Positions 45,120 through 51,531 of a DNA stretch of 64,000 bases are shown here, piece by piece. This DNA comes from Ferruginibacter sp050611725. GTDB lineage: Bacteria > Bacteroidota > Bacteroidia > Chitinophagales > Chitinophagaceae. The position numbers were made by a program, and so were the translations under genes. The notes below the pieces were generated by a model that was given only the letters and a program-made list of their open reading frames with translations, did not search any database and had not been told where the DNA came from. Location: contig NZ_JBODJB010000001.1 of assembly GCF_050611725.1 (NCBI RefSeq), positions 2,418,001 to 2,482,000 on the forward strand. The letters are read 5' to 3'. Numbering within the stretch: the stretch's first letter is position 1; every line of letters begins with the position of its first letter.

Positions 45120-45232
45120 CCCCTAAAGGGGCTTTGCCTTAAATTCAAAAACAATCTTTATTTACACAAATCGTCTTTAAACTTAAGAGATTAAAAATTA
45201 TATTTCACTCTGCCTTTTCTCCCCTTTAGGGG
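45120..45232. repeat. Inverted pair of CCCCTAAAGGGG elements in the trp leader
   Basis: CCCCTAAAGGGG at 45120-45131 and its complement CCCCTTTAGGGG at 45221-45232, with 89 bases between. Each flank has extra C or G runs (ACCCCAAA / GATGGGGGCA) that lengthen the stem. Each arm is also a near-palindrome. It lies in the transcribed leader between the attenuator and trpE. The same pair occurs at 47733-47858. Confidence 0.75.
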
Positions 45233-45240
45233 ATGGGGGC

Positions 45241-45276
45241 AAAATTAAAAAGCCCCAACACATTGTGTCGGGGCTT
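45241..45276 (-). terminator. trp attenuator terminator
   Basis: On the minus strand AAGCCCCGACAC, loop AAT, GTGTTGGGGCTT forms a 12-pair stem (one G-T pair), followed by TTTAATTTT. It lies 43 bases after the trpL stop and 132 bases before the trpE start. No other gene ends here, since the gene to the right is on the plus strand, so this is a premature terminator in the leader. Confidence 0.88.
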
Positions 45277-45316
45277 AAGAGTATATTCAATACAAATCAA
45301 TAGCATAGCGACACAA
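45263..45316 (-). promoter_or_regulatory. Antiterminator pairing of the trp attenuator
   Basis: TTGTGTCG, read on the minus strand at 45316-45309, starts three bases after the leader stop codon. It is the exact complement of CGACACAA (45270-45263), which is part of the 5' arm of the terminator stem. The two pairings are exclusive. A ribosome stalled at the Trp codons would leave TTGTGTCG free, and a ribosome at the stop codon would cover it. A second match, AATACAAAT in the leader (45358-45350) with ATTTGTATT (45297-45289), may hold the region when no ribosome is present. Confidence 0.7.
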
Positions 45317-45319
45317 GTA

Positions 45320-45370
45320 TTACCTGTATTGCCACCACCAATTGTTTGTATTTGTATTAATCAATTTCAT
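45320..45370 (-). CDS. trpL: trp leader peptide MKLINTNTNNWWWQYR
   Basis: A 17-codon frame (ATG to TAA) on the minus strand. Codons 11-13 are three tandem TGG, plus-strand 45332-45340. A near-consensus promoter stands 9 bases before the ATG. The stop codon is three bases before a segment that can disrupt the downstream terminator. Trp codons are rare, so three in a row in a 16-residue frame placed upstream of trpE is a strong sign of function. It should act as a sensor of charged tRNA-Trp, and the peptide itself probably has no function. The 5' leader is at most a few bases, so translation may be near leaderless. Confidence 0.85.
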   Translation of the reverse strand: MKLINTNTNNWWWQYR

Positions 45371-45378
45371 TCGTATTG

Positions 45379-45410
45379 CAAATATGAGTGTGAATTTCTA
45401 AATAACCAAA
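45379..45410 (-). promoter_or_regulatory. Promoter of the trp operon
   Basis: Minus-strand TTTG (45407-45410), spacer of exactly 20 bases, CATATTTG (45379-45386), which is one base from TAnnTTTG. RNA would start a few bases before the trpL ATG. Confidence 0.75.
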
Positions 45411-45443
45411 AATTATTTTCAGTACCTTCAATCAAAAAACAGT

Positions 45444-46073
45444 ATGCAAGTGGTAGTTTTTGGGGCAACCGGACAGGTTGGTAAACAATTAGTTAAACAG
45501 GCACTCTATAAAGGTTACGCTGTAAAAGCTTTTGGCAGAAATGTATTTACAACAGATCTTCCAAAAGACGACAATCTTGAATTGATTCAAGGTGCGTTAT
45601 TCGATGAAAAAGATGTTTATAATGCACTAAAAGGTTGCAATGTAGTTTTATCGGCTTTAGGTGGCGCTTTTGATGGCACTGATGTAACAAGAAGCCTTGG
45701 AATCAAAAATATCATCAAACAAATGCAAAAAGTCGGCTTAAAACGCATCATTGCCGTTGGCGGGATGGGTATTTTAAATGCTGAAGATGGCACATTGTTA
45801 ATAGATGGGGAAGATTATCCTCAGCAATACATTCCTGTTGGAAGAGAACACTTAAAAGCGTATGAAGCATTGAAGGCCTCTAATCTTGACTGGACATTTG
45901 TATGCTGCCCGGATATCATTGACGCTGAAGCCACCGGCGAATTCATTACGAAAGCAGACTACCCACCTGTTCCTAATAAATACCAGATCAATACAGGTAA
46001 CCTTGCTTTATTTATGTTGAACGAAGCTATTAAGAATGAATTTGTACAACACAGGGTTGGCATCAGTAATTAA
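45444..46073 (+). CDS. NAD(P)-binding protein, NmrA/SDR-like
   Basis: 209 residues. The Rossmann motif GATGQVGKQLVKQAL is at 7-21 and a typical atypical-SDR pattern follows (LIQGALFDEKDVYNALKGCNVVLSALGG, GLKRIIAVGGMGIL, YEALKASNLDWTFVCCPDI). Such proteins reduce substrates or sense the NADP state; no substrate is evident. It is divergent from the trp operon with both promoters in the 73 bases 45371-45443. Confidence 0.88.
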   Translation: MQVVVFGATGQVGKQLVKQALYKGYAVKAFGRNVFTTDLPKDDNLELIQGALFDEKDVYNALKGCNVVLSALGGAFDGTDVTRSLGIKNIIKQMQKVGLKRIIAVGGMGILNAEDGTLLIDGEDYPQQYIPVGREHLKAYEALKASNLDWTFVCCPDIIDAEATGEFITKADYPPVPNKYQINTGNLALFMLNEAIKNEFVQHRVGISN

Positions 46074-46076
46074 TTT

Positions 46077-46096
46077 TTGAATGTTTTAACATTCAA
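46077..46096 (+). terminator. Weak hairpin after the NAD(P)-binding gene
   Basis: TTGAATGTT, two bases, AACATTCAA: a perfect 9-pair inverted repeat just after the stop codon. It has no T-tract, so it may be an mRNA 3' end or processing site. Confidence 0.4.
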
Positions 46097-46142
46097 ACAC
46101 AACCATGGCATCATTTTTTCAATCTTGGTATAAAATTATATT

Positions 46143-46511
46143 TTGAAGAAATTATTACTCCTTAGTTTTATTCTTATCTCAGTTGTTGCAAAGGCACAAA
46201 AGATTGACAGCATCTATGTCAATCTTTATACCGACAGCTTAAAGAAAGGCACACTTAATTATATCAATGTAGATGGATTGCTTTCGAACGGAAGATATTT
46301 GCCATTAGATAGCACAGACATTATTTTTACAGCATCCGCAGGAAAATTTCAGGGTAATTGCTTGTGGTTAGATGGCAATTTTGCAGAAGAAAAAGTTTCT
46401 TTTAAAGTTGTTTTGAAAAGCAACCCTTCATTACACAAAGAGTTTGATATCTATATTAAGAAAAAACCGGATGATGAAAAATTAAAAACAGTAAATGAAA
46501 TTTTACGATAA
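46143..46511 (+). CDS. Small secreted protein of unknown function (TTG start)
   Basis: 122 residues. The only fitting start is TTG at 46143, giving the clean signal peptide MKKLLLLSFILISVVAKAQ. The mature part is beta-rich (VNLYTDSLKKGTLNYINVDGLLSNGRYLPLDSTDIIFTASAGKFQGNCLWLDG, VSFKVVLKSNPSLHKEFDIYIKK) and may be one Ig-like domain. No family recognised. A terminator follows directly. Confidence 0.7.
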   Translation: MKKLLLLSFILISVVAKAQKIDSIYVNLYTDSLKKGTLNYINVDGLLSNGRYLPLDSTDIIFTASAGKFQGNCLWLDGNFAEEKVSFKVVLKSNPSLHKEFDIYIKKKPDDEKLKTVNEILR

Positions 46512-46513
46512 AA

Positions 46514-46546
46514 AAAGCCTGATTAAAAATCAGGCTTTCTTTTTAT
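46514..46546. terminator. Bidirectional intrinsic terminator
   Basis: AAAGCCTGATT, loop AAA, AATCAGGCTTT: an 11-pair stem with A and T runs on both sides, between convergent genes. Confidence 0.88.
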
Positions 46547-46564
46547 TTAAATGCATTAGAATTA

Positions 46565-47065
46565 CTATTCAGAAACAGTAAAGGTTATCTTTTGCCTTCT
46601 ATAGGAATTTACGATTCTACCATTTTGTTGAGCCGGCACCCATTTAGGACCTTTTTTTATAACCCTTATAGCTTCTTCGCAAGTACCATAACCGGCGTCG
46701 GTATCGCATTCAATTTCACTTATAGTGCCATCTTTAGCAACGATGAATTTTACTACGGCTGTATATCTTCCTACAGGCGCCCCATTATTTTTTGCTAATG
46801 CTGTATCTAAATTTCTTTGAAGATATTTTTTCCATGCTACATCACCACCGGGAAAACTTGGCTCTATCTCTACTGCAACAAACACTTTGTAAAGATCCTC
46901 ATCGCTTGCCGGATATGGAACAGGCGCCTCATCCGTCATCGGCAGAGGTGGTGGAGCTGATATATCACCTTCATTTGAGTTTTCTTTAGTCCCGATGGCG
47001 CCCTCTTGTGCAAACAAGTTAGAAGCAATAAAAAAACAAGCAACCGTAAAAATGTGCTTTATCAT
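46565..47065 (-). CDS. Secreted TonB C-terminal domain protein
   Basis: 166 residues. Signal peptide about 1-19 (ends NLFAQ), a Pro-rich linker (SAPPPLPMTDEAPVPYPASDE), then a TonB C-terminal domain from about 66 (AVEIEPSFPGGDVAWKKYLQRNL...YTAVVKFIVAKDGTISEIECDTDAGYGTCEEAIRVIKKGPKWVPAQQNGRIVNSYRRQKITF). The N-terminus is a cleavable signal peptide without the long membrane anchor of a classic energy transducer. It may interact with TonB-dependent receptors. It lies 3 bases after the transaldolase gene. Confidence 0.88.
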   Translation of the reverse strand: MIKHIFTVACFFIASNLFAQEGAIGTKENSNEGDISAPPPLPMTDEAPVPYPASDEDLYKVFVAVEIEPSFPGGDVAWKKYLQRNLDTALAKNNGAPVGRYTAVVKFIVAKDGTISEIECDTDAGYGTCEEAIRVIKKGPKWVPAQQNGRIVNSYRRQKITFTVSE

Positions 47066-47068
47066 AAA

Positions 47069-47722
47069 TTATGCAAACTTCTTAGCGTCTTCTAAAAATT
47101 GAGCAAGACCAATATCAGTTAAAGGATGTTTTAATAATCCTAATATAGAAGACAACGGGCAAGTACAAACGTCGGCTCCTGCTTCAGCACATTTAATGAT
47201 ATGATTTGGATTACGGATAGATGCCGCTAAAATTTCTGTTTTATATCCCTGAATAGAAAAAATCTGACGCATTTGATGGATCAGATCCATTCCATCCCAA
47301 CCACTGTCATCTACTCTACCAATGAATGGAGAAACATAGGTAGCGCCTGCTTTTGCAGCAAGTATTGCTTGACCTGCCGAGAACACCAATGTGCAGTTTG
47401 TTTTGATACCGTTATCAGTAAACCATTTAATTGCTTTGATACCGTCTTTGATCAACGGTACTTTTACAATGATGTTTGGATGGATGGCTGCTAATTTTTT
47501 ACCTTCTGCAATAATGCCGTCAAAATCTGTAGAAATAACTTCTGCACTGATATCACCATCCACCATTTCGCAAATAGTTTTGTAATGATTGATCACTGCT
47601 TCTTCTCCTTTAATACCTTCTTTAGCCATTAAAGACGGATTGGTTGTTACACCATCCAAGATTCCTAAGTCATTTGCTTCTTTGATCTGTGCAAGATTTG
47701 CTGTGTCGATAAAAAATTTCAT
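47069..47722 (-). CDS. fsa: Transaldolase / fructose-6-phosphate aldolase family
   Basis: 217 residues, the short transaldolase type. MKFFIDTANLAQIKEANDLGILDGVTTNPSLMAKEG is the typical start. The Schiff-base lysine is in HPNIIVKVPLI (about residue 86). TNCTLVFSAGQAILAAKAGATYVSPFIGRVDD follows. It acts in the non-oxidative pentose phosphate pathway or as an aldolase; the two cannot be told apart by sequence alone. The TonB C-terminal gene follows after 3 bases. Confidence 0.95.
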   Translation of the reverse strand: MKFFIDTANLAQIKEANDLGILDGVTTNPSLMAKEGIKGEEAVINHYKTICEMVDGDISAEVISTDFDGIIAEGKKLAAIHPNIIVKVPLIKDGIKAIKWFTDNGIKTNCTLVFSAGQAILAAKAGATYVSPFIGRVDDSGWDGMDLIHQMRQIFSIQGYKTEILAASIRNPNHIIKCAEAGADVCTCPLSSILGLLKHPLTDIGLAQFLEDAKKFA

Positions 47723-47732
47723 ATACCCCTAT

Positions 47733-47858
47733 CCCCTAAAGGGGGATTAGCTTTTTAATTGTTAATTAAATTATTTCAGCAAAAGTAAAATAATTAGAAG
47801 AGTAAAATTAATTTTTATTTATTCGGAAGAAAAGGCTGTAAATACTCCCCTTTAGGGG
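47733..47858. repeat. Inverted pair of CCCCTAAAGGGG elements between fsa and the SRP RNA gene
   Basis: CCCCTAAAGGGG at 47733-47744 and CCCCTTTAGGGG at 47847-47858, with 102 bases between; flanking C and G runs (ACCCCTAT / GTTGGGGGCAT) extend the arms. It has the same layout as 45120-45232. Confidence 0.75.
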
Positions 47859-47875
47859 TTGGGGGCATAAAAAAT

Positions 47876-47969
47876 GGCAAGTTACTTACATCGCACCGCT
47901 CAACCACCTACCCTTGCTACCTTCCGGTCCTGGGGGAGTTCAGCAGGAGCTGGTCGTATAAGACTTGCC
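47876..47969 (-). ncRNA. ffs: Bacterial SRP RNA (4.5S type)
   Basis: About 94 bases on the minus strand, closed by GGCAAGT/ACTTGCC ends. The core carries the SRP tetraloop and asymmetric loop: CCCCCAGGACCGGAAGGTAG then CAAGGG, matching the CAGG-CCGGAAGG-AGCA consensus. The RNA binds Ffh to target membrane proteins. The TACCTTTGC promoter box lies at its 5' side. Confidence 0.92.
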
Positions 47970-47972
47970 GGC

Positions 47973-47981
47973 GCAAAGGTA
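47973..47981 (-). promoter_or_regulatory. Promoter -7 box of SRP RNA
   Basis: Minus-strand TACCTTTGC matches TAnnTTTG, ending four bases before the RNA 5' end. Confidence 0.75.
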
Positions 47982-48034
47982 GGGAAGAATCGATAAAGTA
48001 AAAAGAGAATTTAATAGTTAATAGTTCTTAGTTC

Positions 48035-48080
48035 TTAGTTCTTAGTTATGGGCTCTTTTCAACTAGAAATTAAGAACTAA
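48035..48080. repeat. Word-built inverted repeat overlapping the 3' end of the T9SS plug gene
   Basis: Four tandem copies of TAGTTCT (about 48020-48047) face AACTAGAAATTAAGAACTAAAA (split as AACTAGAAAT / TAAGAACTAA) at 48061-48083. The perfect core is TTAGTTCTTA (48035-48044) with TAAGAACTAA (48071-48080). Same words as 29607-29690. The TAG stop of the T9SS gene at 48077-48079 lies inside the right arm. Confidence 0.65.
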
Positions 48081-49369
48081 AAACTAAACCCCGGCCTATC
48101 CGATCGGGTACTTATCTTACTTACACCAATAAGCTGATCGTTTCTATCAGTGAATGATTTATAGTAAATTAAGATCGTATAGATGTTTTGAGTTTCCCAA
48201 TAATTTCCATCCAGTTCGGTTTTTAGTTCGGTATTTTTTTTATCTACCTGTACATACCCATAATTATAATAGCCTTGTTTCAGCAACATACTATTTTCAT
48301 AGTATCCCTTTTCTGCATTGTAGATCATTTTCGTACTGTCGGTTAATTTATAATCAGTCAGTTGCCCTATAATATAAACATCTTTATTGGTATATGGGGT
48401 TCCATTTGGTGTGGTAAATTTGAAATGCACTCTTGCATAATCTCCCTGCCAATAAGGATTGATGCTTTCGTAGGTCATGACCTGATATTGCCCGTCAAAA
48501 TCGGGATAGTAGATATAACGTTGAGCACTTCTGTCTACATCAGTCTTAACAAATATATCTGTACTTGTTTTTTTCTTATCGGCGCTATCTATTCGTTCAC
48601 TTAATAACCGTAAGCTTCTCAGGTCGAGCCAGCGCCATTCTTTTCCTCCGGGGAAAACAAAACTATTTTCCGTATTATACTCCAGCGTTGCACCACGTAC
48701 AAATGTGGGCAATACATTTGCCTGAGCATTATCCCATCTATAATTTTGCAACACAACCACTTTAATATTTTGTGTGGCATCAAATGCATTTAGCCCGCTG
48801 ATATTTACCGAGAACTTTATGCGTTGATGTGTGTTGAAATTTTGTGGCGTGAACGGTTGCATTACCTGCCCGACAATAGCACATTTAGAATCAAGCACCA
48901 ACAAACGTTTTGTAAGAACAAGTTTTGAAGTGTCGCCATCTAAAAAAACTTTCAATAAATAATTACCGCTACGAGTTGGCACCGAATTGGTTTCGGGCAA
49001 AATTGCCTGATAATGCGTATAGCGTGTATAAGCAATAGATGAATAACGATAATTGCTGATCCGCATTTGCGTAAAGCCTTTCATATAATCAAAAGGACTT
49101 AAGTTAACCGGCTGCCAATTATAATCGCACAACTGATAGGCATAATAGTAGCTTTTCACATTACCGTCAAGATCATCGAAATGCAACTCCAATCGGTCGG
49201 CACTATTCAGTTTATAAACAGGCAATGTGAGCTGATCGCCATATATATGCAACCTGGGAGTTTTAATATTAGCTGCGGTAAACTCCTCTCCGTTTATCTG
49301 AGCAACAGTATTGGAAAAATTGAGTGCAAGTATTGAAAAGATATAATATACAAATACAATCCGTTTCAT
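48077..49369 (-). CDS. Type IX secretion system plug protein (DUF5103)
   Basis: 430 residues from the ATG at 49369 (a TTG one codon up is less likely). Signal peptide about 1-24 (ends VAQ). The family pattern is clear: LHIYGDQLTLPVYKLNSADRLELHFDDLDGNVKSYYYAYQLCDYNWQPVNLSPFDYMKGFTQMRISNYRYSSIAYTRYTHY, then KRLLVLDSKCAIVGQVM, then GGKEWRWLDLRSLRLLSERI. Proteins of this family close one side of the SprA translocon in the type IX secretion system. No other T9SS gene is beside it. The last residues (PGFSF) and the stop codon are coded by an intergenic word repeat. Confidence 0.9.
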   Translation of the reverse strand: MKRIVFVYYIFSILALNFSNTVAQINGEEFTAANIKTPRLHIYGDQLTLPVYKLNSADRLELHFDDLDGNVKSYYYAYQLCDYNWQPVNLSPFDYMKGFTQMRISNYRYSSIAYTRYTHYQAILPETNSVPTRSGNYLLKVFLDGDTSKLVLTKRLLVLDSKCAIVGQVMQPFTPQNFNTHQRIKFSVNISGLNAFDATQNIKVVVLQNYRWDNAQANVLPTFVRGATLEYNTENSFVFPGGKEWRWLDLRSLRLLSERIDSADKKKTSTDIFVKTDVDRSAQRYIYYPDFDGQYQVMTYESINPYWQGDYARVHFKFTTPNGTPYTNKDVYIIGQLTDYKLTDSTKMIYNAEKGYYENSMLLKQGYYNYGYVQVDKKNTELKTELDGNYWETQNIYTILIYYKSFTDRNDQLIGVSKISTRSDRPGFSF

Positions 49370-49474
49370 CAAGTTGAATTAAAATGATTTAGCTTTGAAA
49401 TCTGATTACAAGATAATTAAATAATCTGCCTGGTAATCAGATATTCGTGTTATACTTGACAAAATTTATGCCGA

Positions 49475-50695
49475 TTGAATATATCTGCCTTTATAGCTAG
49501 AAGAATTGCGTTTAATCAACAAAAAACCTTTTCACGTTTTATCATACGGTTGGCTATTGGAGCAACAGCCATCAGTGTAGCTGTAATGATCATAGCTTTA
49601 AGTTTTGTGAACGGTTTTCAGCAGGTTATCAGCAACAAAGTGTTCAGTTTTTGGGGACATATACATGTTCAGCAGGATCTTGACGAAAGAGCTAATGGAG
49701 CAGAAGAATATGTGATCACAAAAAATGACACCGTAGAACAGGTCATAAAAAAAATGCCGGGAGTTGTATCGTTTGAATCTTTTGCTACGAAATCGGTTAT
49801 ACTTACTTATGGATCCGATATAGAAAGTGTTACATTTAAAGGCATCGATTCTTCCGTTAATAAAGCCCGACTTGATCCATTTTTAGTTGAGGGAAAATGG
49901 ATATCATTTAAAGACAGTAGCGAAATTAATGTATCGGCATATATAGCAAAGCAACTGAATGCAAAAACAAATGATACGGTAAAGGGTTTCTTTATTCAGG
50001 AAGACGGCACTAAGAGAGCAAGAAAATTAAGGATTGCCGGTATTTTTAAAACATCTATTGAAGATTACGATAAACTTTTCGCTATTTGCGACATCAATCT
50101 TATTAGAAGATTACAGAACTGGAATCAAGATCAGATAGGTGCTTATGAAGTATTTTTAACCGATTATACAAAAACAGATACAATTGCAAAATTAATTGAA
50201 AGCAAAACTCCACAAGGCTGGCACAGTAAAACCATCAAAGAAATATATCCAAATATATTCGACTGGCTTGCTTTGCAAGGAAAGATAAAATATGTACTCA
50301 TAGTTATTATGCTGATCATAGCTGCAGTAAACCTTATTACCTGTCTGCTCATCATCGTACTGGAAAGAACAAAGATGACCGGTGTATTAAAAGCTGTTGG
50401 TGCTAACAACTGGGCCATTCAAAAAATATTTTTATACAACACAGGACTGATAGCAATTACAGGCATCATCATTGGAACAATACTTGGATTGGCAGTTTGT
50501 TTGCTTCAGCAAAAAACAGGATTTATCAAATTAGATGAAGAAGCTTATTTTATGAGTGAGGCAAGTGCACAGATCATTTGGTGGCAGGTAGCATTGGTAG
50601 ATCTGATAGCTTTTGTAATATGCTTTCTTACACTTATCATTCCTACATTACTGGTAAAAAAGATCAATATTGTTAAGGCTATACAATTCCGATAA
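49475..50695 (+). CDS. ABC transporter permease, LolE/MacB type (FtsX domain)
   Basis: 406 residues, TTG start at 49475. The layout is FtsX-like: an N-terminal helix (about 25-48, IRLAIGATAISVAVMIIALSFVNGF), a long periplasmic domain, and three C-terminal helices (YVLIVIMLIIAAVNLITCLLIIV; NTGLIAITGIIIGTILGLAVCLL; WWQVALVDLIAFVICFLTLIIPTLLV). It has the MERTKMTGVLKAVGANN-like coupling segment seen as LERTKMTGVLKAVGANNWAI. Probably the permease for lipoprotein release to the outer membrane with a LolD ATPase coded elsewhere. TATACTTG at 49451-49458 may be its promoter. Confidence 0.88.
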   Translation: MNISAFIARRIAFNQQKTFSRFIIRLAIGATAISVAVMIIALSFVNGFQQVISNKVFSFWGHIHVQQDLDERANGAEEYVITKNDTVEQVIKKMPGVVSFESFATKSVILTYGSDIESVTFKGIDSSVNKARLDPFLVEGKWISFKDSSEINVSAYIAKQLNAKTNDTVKGFFIQEDGTKRARKLRIAGIFKTSIEDYDKLFAICDINLIRRLQNWNQDQIGAYEVFLTDYTKTDTIAKLIESKTPQGWHSKTIKEIYPNIFDWLALQGKIKYVLIVIMLIIAAVNLITCLLIIVLERTKMTGVLKAVGANNWAIQKIFLYNTGLIAITGIIIGTILGLAVCLLQQKTGFIKLDEEAYFMSEASAQIIWWQVALVDLIAFVICFLTLIIPTLLVKKINIVKAIQFR

Positions 50696-50771
50696 TGGCA
50701 GAGTGCTGATTTTTACGATCTTTAAGATTTACGCAGAAAATTATCCTGATTAAAAAATCTGTATTCCATTT

Positions 50772-51512
50772 TCAGCAGATATGTGATAGAATAATACCAG
50801 TGGCAACCGCTGCATTCAATGACTCTGCATTCCCTTTTCTTGGTATTGTAATTTTCTCATCAGCCAATTTTAACAATGCATCACTAATTCCTTTTGATTC
50901 ATTTCCAATAATAATGACCCCTTCTTTTATCTTCTCTACTGTTGTGATATCTGCACCGTTGAGTGCGGCTGCGTAAACTTTTACTTTACTGTTTTTTGAC
51001 AACCACTCTGCAAGATCAGTATAAATAATATTCACTCTTGCAATACTCCCCATTGTACTCTGTACTACTTTAGGATTATACATCTCTGCAGTACCGTTAG
51101 CACAAATAATATTTTCAATACCAAACCAATCTGCAATCCGAATAATAGTACCGAGATTGCCGGGATCCTGAATTGTATCCAACATCAGGTTTAACTTGCC
51201 CGAAATATCAATTGTTGACCGCTCTTTCTGCTCAAATATTGCCAATACTTCATTTGGTGTACTTAAAGCCGATATCTTCTCTAATTCAAAATCGGCGATT
51301 ATTTGTGGAGTTTTAGCAAAATACTCCGATACCAGTTTCTCGTTGCTTTCAAGCCATTTTTGAGTACATAAAATGTCTTTGCACAAAAAAACTCCGGTTT
51401 GCAGTAATTCTGCTACCACCTTAGTACCTTCGCCAATAAATACACCGTCTGTATCTCTTGATTTTTTCTGGTGTAAACTTTGAATATATTTGGTATATGT
51501 TTTGCTTAGCAT
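50772..51512 (-). CDS. SpoU/TrmH-family RNA 2'-O-methyltransferase
   Basis: 246 residues from the ATG at 51512. A longer open frame runs to 51677 but overlaps the divergent TamL gene and is not convincing. An N-terminal substrate-binding domain (KYIQSLHQKKSRDTDGVFIGEGTKVVAELL) is followed by the knotted SPOUT domain with motif 1 LDTIQDPGNLGTIIRIADWFG, motif 2 IIIGNESKGIS and motif 3 TIPRKGNAESLNAAVATGIIL. Methylates ribose in rRNA or tRNA; the exact target is unknown. Divergent from TamL with 19 bases between. Confidence 0.93.
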   Translation of the reverse strand: MLSKTYTKYIQSLHQKKSRDTDGVFIGEGTKVVAELLQTGVFLCKDILCTQKWLESNEKLVSEYFAKTPQIIADFELEKISALSTPNEVLAIFEQKERSTIDISGKLNLMLDTIQDPGNLGTIIRIADWFGIENIICANGTAEMYNPKVVQSTMGSIARVNIIYTDLAEWLSKNSKVKVYAAALNGADITTVEKIKEGVIIIGNESKGISDALLKLADEKITIPRKGNAESLNAAVATGIILSHIC

Positions 51513-51531
51513 AGCAGATTTAAAATAATTA

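Noticed and set aside
45233..45484. 83-residue plus-strand open frame across the trp leader
   Set aside because: It runs opposite to the leader peptide, terminator and promoter, has no family pattern, and overlaps the start of the NAD(P)-binding gene.
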